A stretch of 64,000 bases of DNA from Rhizobium sp. CG5 (GCF_023701945.1 NZ_JABAEF010000001.1:558001-622000); one strand, 5' to 3'; numbered from the stretch's first letter, positions 15,637 through 24,828 are shown. The notes: generated by a model not told the origin, from the letters alone. Program-made: numbers and translations.

Positions 15637-16482
15637 ATGAAACTCGACGGAAAATTGGTGCTCATAACGGGTGCGGCGACCGGGATCGGTCGGGCGACGG
15701 CACGACGCCTCGGCCAGTTGGGGGCTCGCGTCGTCATCGTCGACTTGAACGGGGAGGGCGCTGAGGCGGCTGCCAAGTCTGTCCCGGGCGGCAAGGCGCT
15801 GGCGTTTCGCTGCAATGTCGCAAACGACCAGGAGGTCGCCGATTTGCAGCGGGAGGTCGAGAGCACCTGCGGCGCCGTCGACATCCTCATCAACAATGCG
15901 GCCAAGCCTCCGGTGACCGGATCCATCTTGAATACCGAACTCGATCAATGGCGCGAGGCCTTCGATATCAATGTGCTCGGTTATCTTCGCACCATCCGGG
16001 CCTTCGTGCCTGGCATGCTGGAGCGCAAGGCGGGACATATCGTCAACACATCTTCCGCATTGGCGCTGCTTCCCGATCCACCGATCCGCTTCATGGGGCC
16101 GTATATCGCCTCGAAAGGTGCACAGCTGTCGATGAGCTATGCCTTCGCGCATGCCTTGAGCGGAACCGGCGTTGGCGTTTCGGTCTTCTGCCCCGGCATT
16201 ACCGCCACGGCAGAGATGCCGGGAGGCGTTCCGCCCACGCCGCCGCCGGGGATGCCGGCTCCGGAAGAGTTTGCCATCGGCGTGCCGAAGCGCCGCACGG
16301 TGCGGGTTCCGGCGGAACATGCGGCAAATGTCCTGATCGACGGTCTCGAACGGGACGCCTTCCTGATCTGCTCGCAAACCGGTTATCAGCCCGACCTGAT
16401 CGCGTTCGCAACGGCGGGCTACGATCCGGCATCGATCGTCGGCGAGGCGCTTGGCGAGTTGTCCAGAAGCGTGGGGAGATAG
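15637..16482 (+). CDS. Short-chain dehydrogenase/reductase (SDR)
   Basis: Classical SDR of 281 aa with the cofactor motif TGAATGIG (residues 11-18), NNA motif (residues 86-88), catalytic Ser near 139-140, Tyr156 and Lys160 (YIASK). Asp36 at the end of the second strand (VIVDLNGE) suggests NAD preference. It would oxidise or reduce an alcohol or ketone intermediate, for example a cis-diol or a ring-opened hydroxyacid. The start at 15637 gives the normal SDR N-terminus MKLDGKLVLITGA. The C-terminal ~60 residues are longer than minimal SDRs, and a proline-rich loop occurs at ~195-212. The next gene starts four bases later. Confidence 0.88.
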   Translation: MKLDGKLVLITGAATGIGRATARRLGQLGARVVIVDLNGEGAEAAAKSVPGGKALAFRCNVANDQEVADLQREVESTCGAVDILINNAAKPPVTGSILNTELDQWREAFDINVLGYLRTIRAFVPGMLERKAGHIVNTSSALALLPDPPIRFMGPYIASKGAQLSMSYAFAHALSGTGVGVSVFCPGITATAEMPGGVPPTPPPGMPAPEEFAIGVPKRRTVRVPAEHAANVLIDGLERDAFLICSQTGYQPDLIAFATAGYDPASIVGEALGELSRSVGR

Positions 16483-16485
16483 CCC

Positions 16486-17040
16486 ATGGGGCGGATAAAA
16501 TATCTTTCGCCGGAAGACCTCGCGCCGGAGCACCGCAATATCCAACGCATGACGTCGAATATCACGCGGGCGGTCGCCCATAGCCCGGTGCTTGCGAAGC
16601 TCGTCGCGGCCAGGGGCATGTATTTCCGCCATGAAAGCGGGCTGAATCCCCGTCTGCGGGAATTGGCGATCCTGCAGGTCGGCTACACCACGCGCTCTGC
16701 CTATGAATGGGCCCATCACGTGGATGTGGCACTGTCCTTCGGGGTAAGCCCGGACGACATCCGCGCGATCGCCGTGGAGAGTGACGGCGGCACCTCAAAT
16801 CTTGAGCCGCTCGCCCGAACCGTGCTGGCCGCAACCAGAGAGCTGACTGACCACATCACGCTTTCCCAGGAGAGGTTCGATCGTCTCGCGGAAGCCCTCA
16901 GCAGTGAACACCTCGTGGATCTGCTCGTGACGATCGGCGAATATATCGGTCTCGTCCGCGTCATGGCGGCCATCGAGATCGATCTCGAGCCGGAATATGT
17001 CCCGCGTCTTCTGGAGTTCCCGCTCCCTCAGGCCCGATGA
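16486..17040 (+). CDS. Carboxymuconolactone decarboxylase-family protein, single CMD domain
   Basis: This 184-aa protein has one CMD domain with LNPRLRELAILQVGYTTRSAYEWAHHVDVAL near residues 50-80. The EWAHH cluster is typical of the family branch found in many aromatic catabolism clusters. No CxxC is present. It closely resembles in layout the protein at 28143-28685 and may act as a decarboxylase, isomerase or dehydratase helper. The specific reaction is unknown. A hairpin follows within 15 bases, before the FAH gene. Confidence 0.82.
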   Translation: MGRIKYLSPEDLAPEHRNIQRMTSNITRAVAHSPVLAKLVAARGMYFRHESGLNPRLRELAILQVGYTTRSAYEWAHHVDVALSFGVSPDDIRAIAVESDGGTSNLEPLARTVLAATRELTDHITLSQERFDRLAEALSSEHLVDLLVTIGEYIGLVRVMAAIEIDLEPEYVPRLLEFPLPQAR

Positions 17041-17051
17041 CTTCCATCCCC

Positions 17052-17085
17052 GACAAAAGCGGATGGCGTCTCAGCCGCTTTTGTC
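17052..17085 (+). terminator. Hairpin between CMD and FAH genes
   Basis: GACAAAAGCGG (17052-17062) pairs perfectly with CCGCTTTTGTC (17075-17085) across a 12-base loop. It lacks a trailing T-run, so partial termination or transcript protection within the operon is more likely than full termination. Confidence 0.5.
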
Positions 17086-17149
17086 CCGGCAACCGACAGC
17101 AAAAACAGCGCCGTCCTGATAACAGGCGGCTTCAATAGGAGTGCTTACA

Positions 17150-18004
17150 ATGAAACTGCTTACCTTTGAGATCCAGAACCGCATAAGCTTCGGCGCGGTT
17201 GTCGATGATGGCGTTGTCGATCTGGGCCGAAAGTTCGAAGGGCGCTACGCAGATCTCTTGGCTGTCCTCGAGGCGCAGGCCTTGCCCGAACTCGAAAGTG
17301 CATCCGTCGGCGCCAAGCCCGACTACCTGTTGTCGGATATTACGTTCCTTCCGGTCATTCCCAATCCCCCGAAAATCATCTGCATCGGCGTGAATTACGA
17401 GGCTCACCGCTCCGAAATTGGCCGGGATCCCAGCAAAAAGCCTATGGTTTTCGCACGGTTTGCGGCCACTCAGATCGGCCACATGCAGCCGTTGCTGGCG
17501 CCGCCGGAATCCCACACATTCGACTACGAAGGCGAGATCGCTGTGATCATCGGCAAGCCCGGCCGGCGAATTTCGCAAGAGGACTCCTGGAGCCATATCG
17601 CTGGCTACGCGCCCTACAATGACGGCAGCATTCGCGAATGGCAAGGGCATACCGCACAATGGCTGCCGGGCAAGAACTGGTATCAGACGGGCGGCTTCGG
17701 ACCCTGGATGTCGACGCGCGGCGAAATTCCCGACAATGCGCCGCTGCAATTGCTCACCCGCGTCAACGGCATGGAGGTGCAGCGCGCCGACGCCAGCCAG
17801 ATGATTTTCTCGATCCCGGAGATCATCGAATATTGTTCGACCTTTATCCCGCTGCAACCCGGTGACGTAATCGTGACGGGAACGCCCGGCGGTGTGGGCG
17901 TTCGCCGCTCGCCGCAATTGTTCCTCAAGGACGGAGACGTCGTCGAGGTGGAAGTCTCGGAGATCGGCATATTGCGCAATCCGGTTCGGGCGGAGAAAGC
18001 CTGA
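17150..18004 (+). CDS. Fumarylacetoacetate hydrolase (FAH)-family hydrolase (copy 1)
   Basis: The 284-aa protein has the FAH-domain signature: IICIGVNYEAHRSE, then DYEGEIAVIIGK with the metal-binding glutamates, an Asp in NDGS and the closing TGTPGGVGVRRSP. Family members hydrolyse acylpyruvates or decarboxylate/hydrate ring-cleavage products using Mg or Mn. The start at ATG 17150 follows GGAG eight bases upstream; the alternative GTG at 17141 lies in that site. It ends the plus-strand operon and faces the racemase-like gene convergently. A fumarylpyruvate-like substrate would link it to the maleate-isomerase-like proteins, but this is inference. Confidence 0.87.
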   Translation: MKLLTFEIQNRISFGAVVDDGVVDLGRKFEGRYADLLAVLEAQALPELESASVGAKPDYLLSDITFLPVIPNPPKIICIGVNYEAHRSEIGRDPSKKPMVFARFAATQIGHMQPLLAPPESHTFDYEGEIAVIIGKPGRRISQEDSWSHIAGYAPYNDGSIREWQGHTAQWLPGKNWYQTGGFGPWMSTRGEIPDNAPLQLLTRVNGMEVQRADASQMIFSIPEIIEYCSTFIPLQPGDVIVTGTPGGVGVRRSPQLFLKDGDVVEVEVSEIGILRNPVRAEKA

Positions 18005-18024
18005 TCGATGATCCAACCATAGAC

Positions 18025-18050
18025 CGGATGCGGCCTTACGGCCGTATCCG
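18025..18050. terminator. Bidirectional hairpin between convergent genes
   Basis: CGGATGCGGCC (18025-18035) pairs with GGCCGTATCCG (18040-18050) across a TTAC loop, with ten Watson-Crick pairs and one G-T. It lies between the FAH stop (18004) and the racemase stop (18094), where it could stop transcription from both sides. Its shape resembles REP-type repeats, but I saw only one copy. Confidence 0.6.
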
Positions 18051-18093
18051 ATCTATTCTTCGCAAGAGATCCCGTCTCTTCGTCAATATGGCT

Positions 18094-18852
18094 TCAATAG
18101 GCGCTCAGGAGCTTGCCGAAACCCTCGACGGGCTGCTTGTAGCCGATCTCACGCAAACAATGCCAGAGCATGGCCTGGTTGCTGGTCACAACCGGACGTC
18201 CCAGCTCCCGTTCGAGACGATCGATGATCGGTGTCACGTGGATTGCGGTGCAGCTGAGGAAATAGGCGTCGGCGGTATCATCCCGATGTGCGCGGGCAAG
18301 TTCCACCCACTCGTCGGGCGAAACCGACGCCATGCCGTTTCCTTCCTTCAGATCGAGTCCCGTCTCGCTCAGGACTTCAATGCCGTAGTGCTTGAGGAAC
18401 TCGACTTCCCGCAGGTTTACCGCCTTCACATAGGGCGTGATCAGGACGACGCGTTTCACGTTCATGGCCTTGAACGCGGCCAGCAGCGCATCGGCCGTGG
18501 TGGTTGCCGGCCGTCCGCAGGCGTCGGTGATGCGCTGCGAGATTTTCGAGCCCATGACGGGATCGAAGGTGGACACGGCCGTGCAATTGAAGACGATGAG
18601 ATCGACACGGGCATCGGACAGCAATGCCGACGCTTCCTCGATCTTGTCGGTCATCCCCAGCAATTCTTCCCGCGTCGATCCGGCAAGCTTCAACCGCGTG
18701 GTGAGGACGGATATCCCCGACGGCAGCATCGCCGATAGTTCGGGCTCCGCCATCGGATTGCTCGACGGCAACAGCATGCCAATGCGCAATGGTTTGCGGC
18801 CGGCGTCCTGCGTCTCGCCCCTGACGGCTCGTGTATCAACAGTTGACATCAT
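18094..18852 (-). CDS. Asp/Glu racemase-superfamily protein, maleate isomerase/AMDase-like (copy 2)
   Basis: Close paralogue of the protein at 6479-7234: both share the GMLLPSSNP loop, TTRLKLAGSTRE, FNCTAVSTFD and FLSCTAI with the two catalytic-type cysteines, and VVTSNQAMLWHCLR. The same maleate isomerase or related decarboxylase chemistry is expected. The start is one of two adjacent ATGs at 18852 and 18849 after GGAG. It belongs to a minus-strand unit with the FAD monooxygenase, MmgE/PrpD and TRAP genes. Two copies in separate transcription units suggest either different substrates or separate regulation of one step. Confidence 0.8.
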   Translation of the reverse strand: MMSTVDTRAVRGETQDAGRKPLRIGMLLPSSNPMAEPELSAMLPSGISVLTTRLKLAGSTREELLGMTDKIEEASALLSDARVDLIVFNCTAVSTFDPVMGSKISQRITDACGRPATTTADALLAAFKAMNVKRVVLITPYVKAVNLREVEFLKHYGIEVLSETGLDLKEGNGMASVSPDEWVELARAHRDDTADAYFLSCTAIHVTPIIDRLERELGRPVVTSNQAMLWHCLREIGYKQPVEGFGKLLSAY

Positions 18853-18916
18853 TTTCTCCATTCGTGAATTTCATGTGATCAAGGTCCAGGTGAAGGCCAT
18901 CCACCGGGCAATCCCT

Positions 18917-20410
18917 TCAACTGGGTTCCATTTTCCGCTCGAAGATCGGCAGCAGTTCGCAGAGACGCTCCAGGTCTTCGGTCGTGTTCGCCGTGCCCAG
19001 GATGTAACGGTCGGGCCGGATGATGACGCTGCGCGCACCGATCTTGTCCAGGTAGTCCAGGCCTTCGCCGGGGAGGTAGAGCAGGTCGGCGTCCTGCCAG
19101 CGCATGCGTGTCGCATTCGATACTTTGTCGAGCAGATCATGGTGGCCGAGCACAACGAAGCGATGGCCGACCACGTCGTCCAGCGGACGTCCATCGGAAA
19201 GGATCGGCTGATGGGAGATCGTCCCGGCCGGTGCTGGCGCTGTCCCGTGCAATCCTGGCCCGAGCCTTGGATTGATCGAGGTGATCAGCCGCTCGCTCTT
19301 GGCCAGATCCTCATCCCTCTTGCGCGCCTGTTCAGGATCGGTCGTCTGGATGATGCTGCCGATCTGCATGGCATTTTCGATGAACAGCCGGACATGGGGC
19401 GACCGTTCCGCCTCATAGCTATCGAGAAGCGCGTGTGGCGCCTTGCCCTTGACGACGCTTGCGAGTTTCCAGGCAAGATTGGCGCTATCCCTAATTCCGG
19501 CGCAGAGGCCCTGGCCCAGGAAGGGCGGCGTCTGGTGTGCGGCATCGCCGGCAAGCAGGACCCGACCTTTGCGCCAGGGTGCGGCCATTATGGCATGGAA
19601 GAAATAGGCGACCGAACGTTCGATGTCGGCATCATCCGGTGTCAGCCAGGGGCTCAACAGAGCCCAGGTTCCGGCCGGTGTCACAAGCTCGCGCACGTCG
19701 TCGCCCGGCATGACCATGAATTCCCAGCGGCGCCGGTTGCCGACGCAACGCATGAAGGTCGTCGGACGGTCCGGGCTGCAGAACTGCACCGTGCCATCGG
19801 TCAATCCTTCGACATTCCGCTTCATCAGCAGATCGACGACGATCCATTGCTCGTGGCTGCCGAGATCTTCAAGCTCGCTGCCGATCATGCCGCGAACGGG
19901 CGACCGTCCGCCGTCGCAGCCGACCAGGTAGCGACCCCTGACGGTGTCGGTCTCGCCCGTCTTGCGCGTCCGGTATTGCGCGACAACGCCATCTTCGTCC
20001 TGTTCGAGTGCAATGACCTCACAGCCGATCAGCACCCGCGCGTCCGGAAAACGGTTGAGGCCTTGCCGCAGGGCGATTTCCAGCGCCGGCTGGTGAAAGC
20101 GATAGCTTCCATGCCAGTTCTGCGGACCGATCTCGGCCGGACGCGGCCATCTGAGGATGACCTCGTGCTGCGGGTTGATGAAGGTCATGCCGGGATTGAC
20201 GTGGGTATCGGGTTTGATCTTGTCCGCCAGCCCGATGGATTGAAAGACGCGCATCACCTCGCCGTCGAAATGGGTGGCGCGCGGCAGAGTATACATCGTC
20301 TCGTCCGCCTCGATCACGCAGACGGACAGATCCATGGTGCACAGCAGGTTCGCCAATGTGGCGCCTGTCGGGCCGAGCCCCACAATGATAACGTCAACAG
20401 GGTCTGTCAT
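18917..20410 (-). CDS. Class A FAD-dependent aromatic monooxygenase (MhpA/PheA-like)
   Basis: The 497-aa protein has the three flavoprotein hydroxylase motifs: the FAD fingerprint VDVIIVGLGPTGATLANLL at the N-terminus, the DG motif CDGGRSPVRG at ~160, and the FAD-binding GDAAHQTPPFLGQGLCAGIRD at ~290. It resembles 3-(3-hydroxyphenyl)propionate hydroxylase and related single-component enzymes that hydroxylate phenolic acids with NAD(P)H. The start at 20410 follows AGAGG and is favoured over 20464, which would overlap the upstream gene. It is 16 bases downstream of the MmgE/PrpD gene. The aromatic substrate is unknown, and IclR regulators A and B have the MhpR-type opening that often accompanies such enzymes. 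Confidence 0.85.
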   Translation of the reverse strand: MTDPVDVIIVGLGPTGATLANLLCTMDLSVCVIEADETMYTLPRATHFDGEVMRVFQSIGLADKIKPDTHVNPGMTFINPQHEVILRWPRPAEIGPQNWHGSYRFHQPALEIALRQGLNRFPDARVLIGCEVIALEQDEDGVVAQYRTRKTGETDTVRGRYLVGCDGGRSPVRGMIGSELEDLGSHEQWIVVDLLMKRNVEGLTDGTVQFCSPDRPTTFMRCVGNRRRWEFMVMPGDDVRELVTPAGTWALLSPWLTPDDADIERSVAYFFHAIMAAPWRKGRVLLAGDAAHQTPPFLGQGLCAGIRDSANLAWKLASVVKGKAPHALLDSYEAERSPHVRLFIENAMQIGSIIQTTDPEQARKRDEDLAKSERLITSINPRLGPGLHGTAPAPAGTISHQPILSDGRPLDDVVGHRFVVLGHHDLLDKVSNATRMRWQDADLLYLPGEGLDYLDKIGARSVIIRPDRYILGTANTTEDLERLCELLPIFERKMEPS

Positions 20411-20426
20411 AGAATTTCCTCTCCCG

Positions 20427-21875
20427 TTATGCAGCCGGTACGGTTCCGGTGCCGTGTTCTTCATCCAGACACATGTCCGGCACCGCTCTTGATATCAGCG
20501 TCACGTCGATGGCGGTCATCATGCGGGCCAGCTCGCGCCCGGCGGTCGGATTGTCCAGGTCCAGGCAGCATTGCTCAATTCGCTCGGCCTGGCTGTCGGT
20601 AATGATGCCGCGTACGAGCCGGCGAAATTTATTCCGCGCCGAAACAAGATCGAACGGCTTGTCGGGGTCGCCGAAGGCATTCGATACGGCGATCGAGGCA
20701 ATCACGGTGTCGTTGACGAACAGATCGAGTGTCGCTGGGTAATGCTGCGGACACAGGTGCGCCAGCGCGGCGTCAGCGACGACCTCGACCTTTTGGACAA
20801 ACTCCATAACGGCTGCCGCGGTCACCGCATCCGCCCGCTCGATATCGAGCAGATCATCAGGCCGGAACGCAGCCAGCGCAAGGTTGTAGCCGCAGCTGGT
20901 GATGCGGGCGAGGCGGCTCAAACTGACATCACGGTGGCCGATCATGCTGGCATGGGCCGGGGGAACCCTGACCACGACCTTGGTCAACGCATCCAGCGGA
21001 ATTCCCTGCCGAAGAAGCGTTTGAAAGCCGTCGATCGCCGCGATGGCGTGCTTGGCAGCGCAATAGGGCTTGATGCTCGTGCCGAGCACGGCAGGCCGAT
21101 CGGCGAAGAAACTCAGGAGCGGTGCTTGCGACAGCTGGATGCCATGGCTTCTGCCCGGCCATTCGCCGTTAAGAAGGTTCCTGTCGCCGTTGAAATCCTG
21201 CGCGGCGCTGAGGGCGGCAAAGCAGCCGGCCTTTGCGGCAAGGCCGGCCAGCAACCATCGCGCCGAGGTGCCGACGCTGCCAACGACGCCGCCGCTGACG
21301 CTGCCGCCGGGTCTGCCACTGGCCGTGGAGAGCGCAATCGCCAAGGCATGTGCGGTCCGCTCCCAATCCAGGTTCAAAAGCTTGGCCGTGACTGCCGCTG
21401 CCGTCACCGGCGCCAGCAGGTAGGTGGGCCAGATCCCCTTGTGCAGGATCTCAGGCCCGGACACCGCTTCACCAAGGCGGGTCATGACTTCGTAGCCGGC
21501 GTGGAGTGCGTCGATAAACAGGGCGGCGTCCGGGCGTTGCTGCAGATCGGTCGCCAGGGACAAGGCCGTCATGACGACAACGGCGCCGGGCGTCGTGCAG
21601 GAGGGCATATGCACATCATCGACCTCGCTCAGTCGCGCCGTGGCGACGCGGAGTGCAAGGGTGTCGAGCGTCGATGAGGTCAGCGGGGCGGCCGCCTCTC
21701 TTTCGCTGTTCCGAAGCCGCGACAGATGCTGGCCTTCCCGTGTCGCCCGTCCGGCAATCCAGGCGCCCACAGTGTCGAGCACGTGGATGGCAAGGCCGTC
21801 CGATGCATGAGCGTCCCGAGAATAGGCCGCTCCTGCAGAAATCCTTTTTGAAATGTCATCGATCAAAATGTTCAT
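20427..21875 (-). CDS. MmgE/PrpD-family protein
   Basis: The 482-aa protein belongs to the MmgE/PrpD family (2-methylcitrate dehydratase, cis-aconitate decarboxylase, iminodisuccinate epimerase). It shows the all-helical N-terminal domain with HVLDTVGAWIAGR, the glycine-rich GGSVSGGVVGSVGTSARWLLAGLAAKAG, and the C-terminal lid domain with KPYCAAKHAIAAID. These enzymes handle small polycarboxylates by dehydration, decarboxylation or epimerisation. Its position between a ring hydroxylase and a TRAP importer fits processing of a C4-C6 tricarboxylate or dicarboxylate. The ribosome site before 21875 is weak. Confidence 0.83.
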   Translation of the reverse strand: MNILIDDISKRISAGAAYSRDAHASDGLAIHVLDTVGAWIAGRATREGQHLSRLRNSEREAAAPLTSSTLDTLALRVATARLSEVDDVHMPSCTTPGAVVVMTALSLATDLQQRPDAALFIDALHAGYEVMTRLGEAVSGPEILHKGIWPTYLLAPVTAAAVTAKLLNLDWERTAHALAIALSTASGRPGGSVSGGVVGSVGTSARWLLAGLAAKAGCFAALSAAQDFNGDRNLLNGEWPGRSHGIQLSQAPLLSFFADRPAVLGTSIKPYCAAKHAIAAIDGFQTLLRQGIPLDALTKVVVRVPPAHASMIGHRDVSLSRLARITSCGYNLALAAFRPDDLLDIERADAVTAAAVMEFVQKVEVVADAALAHLCPQHYPATLDLFVNDTVIASIAVSNAFGDPDKPFDLVSARNKFRRLVRGIITDSQAERIEQCCLDLDNPTAGRELARMMTAIDVTLISRAVPDMCLDEEHGTGTVPAA

Positions 21876-21906
21876 CTATGGATTCCCTGTGAGGTTCTAG
21901 GCGAAC

Positions 21907-23211
21907 CTAGCTCCGTAGCCATGTGAGGGGCGCAAGCACGATTTGCGGGAACAGAGCAAGCAGGACCAGAAGAATGAGGTCGGCGATGATGAAGGGGACA
22001 ACGCCTCGGTAGATTTCAGACAGCCTGATCTGCGGAGCGAGCCCGTGAATGATGAACACGCCAAGACCGATCGGCGGGATGATCAGGCCGAGTTCGACAA
22101 TCAGCACATTCATGATGCCCCACCAGATGGGGTCGTAGCCAAGCTCGACGATCACGGGCAGCACGAAGGGCAGCGTGATGATCATCGCCGAGATTTCGTC
22201 AAACACGGCACCGAGGACCAGATAGGCCGCCAGCAATCCGAAGACGATCAGGATCGGCGGCGCATTGACCAGGCCGATGGCGTCGACAAGGCTTTCCGGC
22301 ACGCGCGCCAAGGTCATGAAGTAGCTGAACACCGATGCCCCGGCGATCACCATGTAGACCATCACCGCCACATTGGTGGCGTCGAACATGCCGGAAAAGG
22401 TCGCCTTGAGGTTGAACCGCGACCTGACAAGGGCAAAGGCGACCGTCAGGACGGCGGCCACCGATGCGGCTTCGTTGACGGTGAAGATGCCGCTATAAAG
22501 ACCGCCGAAGACGCAGACGATCAGGGTGAGGGCGGGCGCGGCCTTGCGCAGGAGAATTTTCCGTTCGGCCCAGGCCACCGGCTCCAGGATGGGTGCCATT
22601 TCCGGGTGGCGCCGGGTGGTGACCCAGATCGCTCCGAGATTGAGCAGGATGACCAGACAGACGGGAACGATCGCAGCGAGGAAAAGGTCGAGAATGAAGG
22701 TATTCGTGGCAATGCTGTAGAGGATCATGACGAGCGACGGAGGAATGAGCGCCTTGAGAGCGCCACCCGCGGCAATCGATCCTGTCGCCAGTTGCGGCGA
22801 ATAGTTGCGGCCCAGCATCTCGGGCAGGGCGATCTTGGTAAATGTCGCCGTGGTCGCCGTCGAGGAGCCGCAGACGGCGCCGAATGCCGCGCATCCCGCA
22901 ATCGTCGCATAGGCAAGCCCGCCGCGGCGGTGGCCCAGAAAGGACGCCGCGACGAGATAGATGTCCCGGGACAATCCCGCCGATGTGGCACAGATGCCCA
23001 TCAGCAGAAACAGCGGGACGACGGCCATGTCGACGCTTGTCATGGATGCCGCCGGATCGCCCACCAGCAGCGTCAGCGCGGATGTCCAGGACGTCTGCAG
23101 GGCGAACGCCGTGACGCCGACAAGCATCATCGCAATGGCGATCGGAATTTTGAGGATGATGAGCACGAACAGCACAAGAAAGCCGAGGGCGCCGATGTAT
23201 AAGGGATCCAT
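21907..23211 (-). CDS. TRAP transporter large permease (DctM type)
   Basis: The 434-aa membrane protein has 11-12 hydrophobic segments and the TRAP large-subunit pattern, for example SSTATTATFTKIALPEM, AAGGALKALIPPS and FDEISAMIITLPFVLPVI, forming the Na+-coupled elevator-type translocation subunit in the inner membrane. The start at 23211 (MDPLYIGALGFLVLFVL) is chosen because the longer frame to 23319 overlaps the DctQ gene and lacks a membrane start. It works with the small permease at 23276 and binding protein at 23809, which are read just before it. The complete TRAP set is present in the usual P-Q-M order. Confidence 0.9.
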   Translation of the reverse strand: MDPLYIGALGFLVLFVLIILKIPIAIAMMLVGVTAFALQTSWTSALTLLVGDPAASMTSVDMAVVPLFLLMGICATSAGLSRDIYLVAASFLGHRRGGLAYATIAGCAAFGAVCGSSTATTATFTKIALPEMLGRNYSPQLATGSIAAGGALKALIPPSLVMILYSIATNTFILDLFLAAIVPVCLVILLNLGAIWVTTRRHPEMAPILEPVAWAERKILLRKAAPALTLIVCVFGGLYSGIFTVNEAASVAAVLTVAFALVRSRFNLKATFSGMFDATNVAVMVYMVIAGASVFSYFMTLARVPESLVDAIGLVNAPPILIVFGLLAAYLVLGAVFDEISAMIITLPFVLPVIVELGYDPIWWGIMNVLIVELGLIIPPIGLGVFIIHGLAPQIRLSEIYRGVVPFIIADLILLVLLALFPQIVLAPLTWLRS

Positions 23212-23275
23212 GATTGCCTTTCCGCAGCGCGTATCACCGAGATCGGGGGCGTGCAGGGTTTTCGTATCGGGCGGT

Positions 23276-23812
23276 TCAATCCGCCGTGTGATCTGGGAGC
23301 GGCGATGGTCGCCGCTCACTCCTTATGTCTCCCAGCAGTTCCAGGACGACGACGAACTGGACCACGACTGCCATCCACAACAAGCCGTCGATGACGAACC
23401 AGAAGGGAGCGCGGGGGTAGCCGAGCATCGGTGTCACTTCGCCTGCGGCCAGGAAGTTGCGGGCGTTTTGCAGAAACTGCCAGGCAAAGACGGTCATGAA
23501 TGCCAGGGTCACGAAGCCGGCGAACAAGGCGAGCAGACGTCCGACTAGCGGCGGCACGATCCCGTCGATGAACGTCACCTCGATATTGGCGCGCTCCAGA
23601 AAGGCCAGCGGTATGAAACTCGCCAGCGATACCCCGACAATCATCCCGCCAAGATCGCGGACGATATCGATCGGGTTGTTGAAGAGGGATCGGCTGGAGC
23701 CATCCAGGAGCGTCGCAACCGCAAAGCCCATGAGGAGGACCACGCCGGCACCCGCTAAACCATTCGCGAGGTGCCGGATGAACCGGGCAGGGACCGAGTT
23801 TGACACGCTCAT
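23276..23812 (-). CDS. TRAP transporter small permease (DctQ type)
   Basis: This 178-aa protein has four membrane segments typical of the small TRAP subunit, with the conserved stretches SRSLFNNPIDIVRDLGG and AFIPLAFLERANIEVTF-like LASFIPLAFLERANIEV. It pairs with the large subunit and docks the binding protein. Its start codon overlaps the stop of the binding-protein gene by four bases (ATGA), and the large subunit follows after 64 bases. Confidence 0.87.
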   Translation of the reverse strand: MSVSNSVPARFIRHLANGLAGAGVVLLMGFAVATLLDGSSRSLFNNPIDIVRDLGGMIVGVSLASFIPLAFLERANIEVTFIDGIVPPLVGRLLALFAGFVTLAFMTVFAWQFLQNARNFLAAGEVTPMLGYPRAPFWFVIDGLLWMAVVVQFVVVLELLGDIRSERRPSPLPDHTAD

Positions 23813-24828
23813 CTCACCGGCCGGTCTGCGCGAACCTCTTCCAAGGTCTTCTGGAGGTCGGCCAGAAGTTCCTTGTTATGAGGGTCCTTGGCGGTGAACT
23901 CATCGATCACGTCCTTATAGATCGTCTTCAGTTCTGCCATTTCGGCCTCTGATGGGTAGACGACGGTCTGCTTCGGATCGGCTTTGAATTTTGCCACGGC
24001 CCGGTCGTTGGCGCCGCCTGTTGCCTCGATCCAGCGATCCGCCATCCATTCACCGCCGTATTTGCGCAGGATCTCTTGCGCCGGCGCTGGCAGGGACTCG
24101 AACTTTTCCTTGTTCATCAGCACGGCCAGCGGGGCGTTGCTGAACCGGCCGTAATAGTGGTGGCTGACGACGCGATCGATGCCGTAGTCGACGACCGGCG
24201 CCGATTGCATGGCGGTTCCTTCGACCGTTCCGCGGGCAATCGCCTCGACCGTTTCAGGCGTGGGGAGAACGACCGGTGCAGCGCCCAGGCGGCGCAGCGT
24301 GAGCGCTTCCGTCGGGTTGGTCGCCCGGATTTTCTTGCCCGCAATGTCCTTGTAGGACGAAATCGGCACGTTCATGTGAATGCCGGATGGGTCGCCGCCG
24401 AATGCGCCGAGCACGACGAAGTCGCTGTAGCCCTTCAGCTTGTCGGCAGCGACGAGGCGCGTGAAGGTATAGCTCGACTCGGTGATATTGCTGAAGATGC
24501 CGGGCAGTTCCAGCACGCCATTGTTTGGAAACCGACCCGCAGATTGTCCCAGCGTCGCGAAAGCGATGTCAGCAACACCATCCAGCACGACCTGCGGCTG
24601 CTGGCCAGCGTTGCGGCTCAAAGCGCCGTTCGGGTAGCCCTGGATCTCGATGATACCCTTACCGTCAGCGTTGACGGCTTCCATGAACGGACGGAGCACG
24701 CCGGTCCATGTCGAGTCGGTGTCGGCGTTGAAGAACGCCAGTTTCAATTGAACGGGTTCCGCCATTGCAGCGGAAGCGGCCAGGCCCAGCACGGAAGCCA
24801 GGCCCGCTGTCAGAATGCGTTTAAACAT
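23809..24828 (-). CDS. TRAP transporter substrate-binding protein (DctP type)
   Basis: The 339-aa periplasmic protein has a Sec signal peptide (residues 1-~23, ending AAMAEP) and the DctP fold. The conserved Arg that salt-bridges carboxylate ligands lies in KKIRATNPTEAL, near residue 170. TRAP proteins of this group bring in aromatic or aliphatic carboxylates. The gene leads the P-Q-M unit and is divergent from the GlcG-like gene at 24969 across 140 bases that contain a palindromic site. The ligand is probably the carboxylate that feeds the 18094-21875 enzymes. Confidence 0.9.
   Translation of the reverse strand: MFKRILTAGLASVLGLAASAAMAEPVQLKLAFFNADTDSTWTGVLRPFMEAVNADGKGIIEIQGYPNGALSRNAGQQPQVVLDGVADIAFATLGQSAGRFPNNGVLELPGIFSNITESSYTFTRLVAADKLKGYSDFVVLGAFGGDPSGIHMNVPISSYKDIAGKKIRATNPTEALTLRRLGAAPVVLPTPETVEAIARGTVEGTAMQSAPVVDYGIDRVVSHHYYGRFSNAPLAVLMNKEKFESLPAPAQEILRKYGGEWMADRWIEATGGANDRAVAKFKADPKQTVVYPSEAEMAELKTIYKDVIDEFTAKDPHNKELLADLQKTLEEVRADRPVR

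Noticed and set aside
18437..20602. A 721-codon open frame on the plus strand
   Set aside because: It is antisense to the FAD monooxygenase and the end of the MmgE/PrpD gene, which have clear motifs. Its translation is low-complexity and matches no family; long antisense frames are common in GC-rich DNA.
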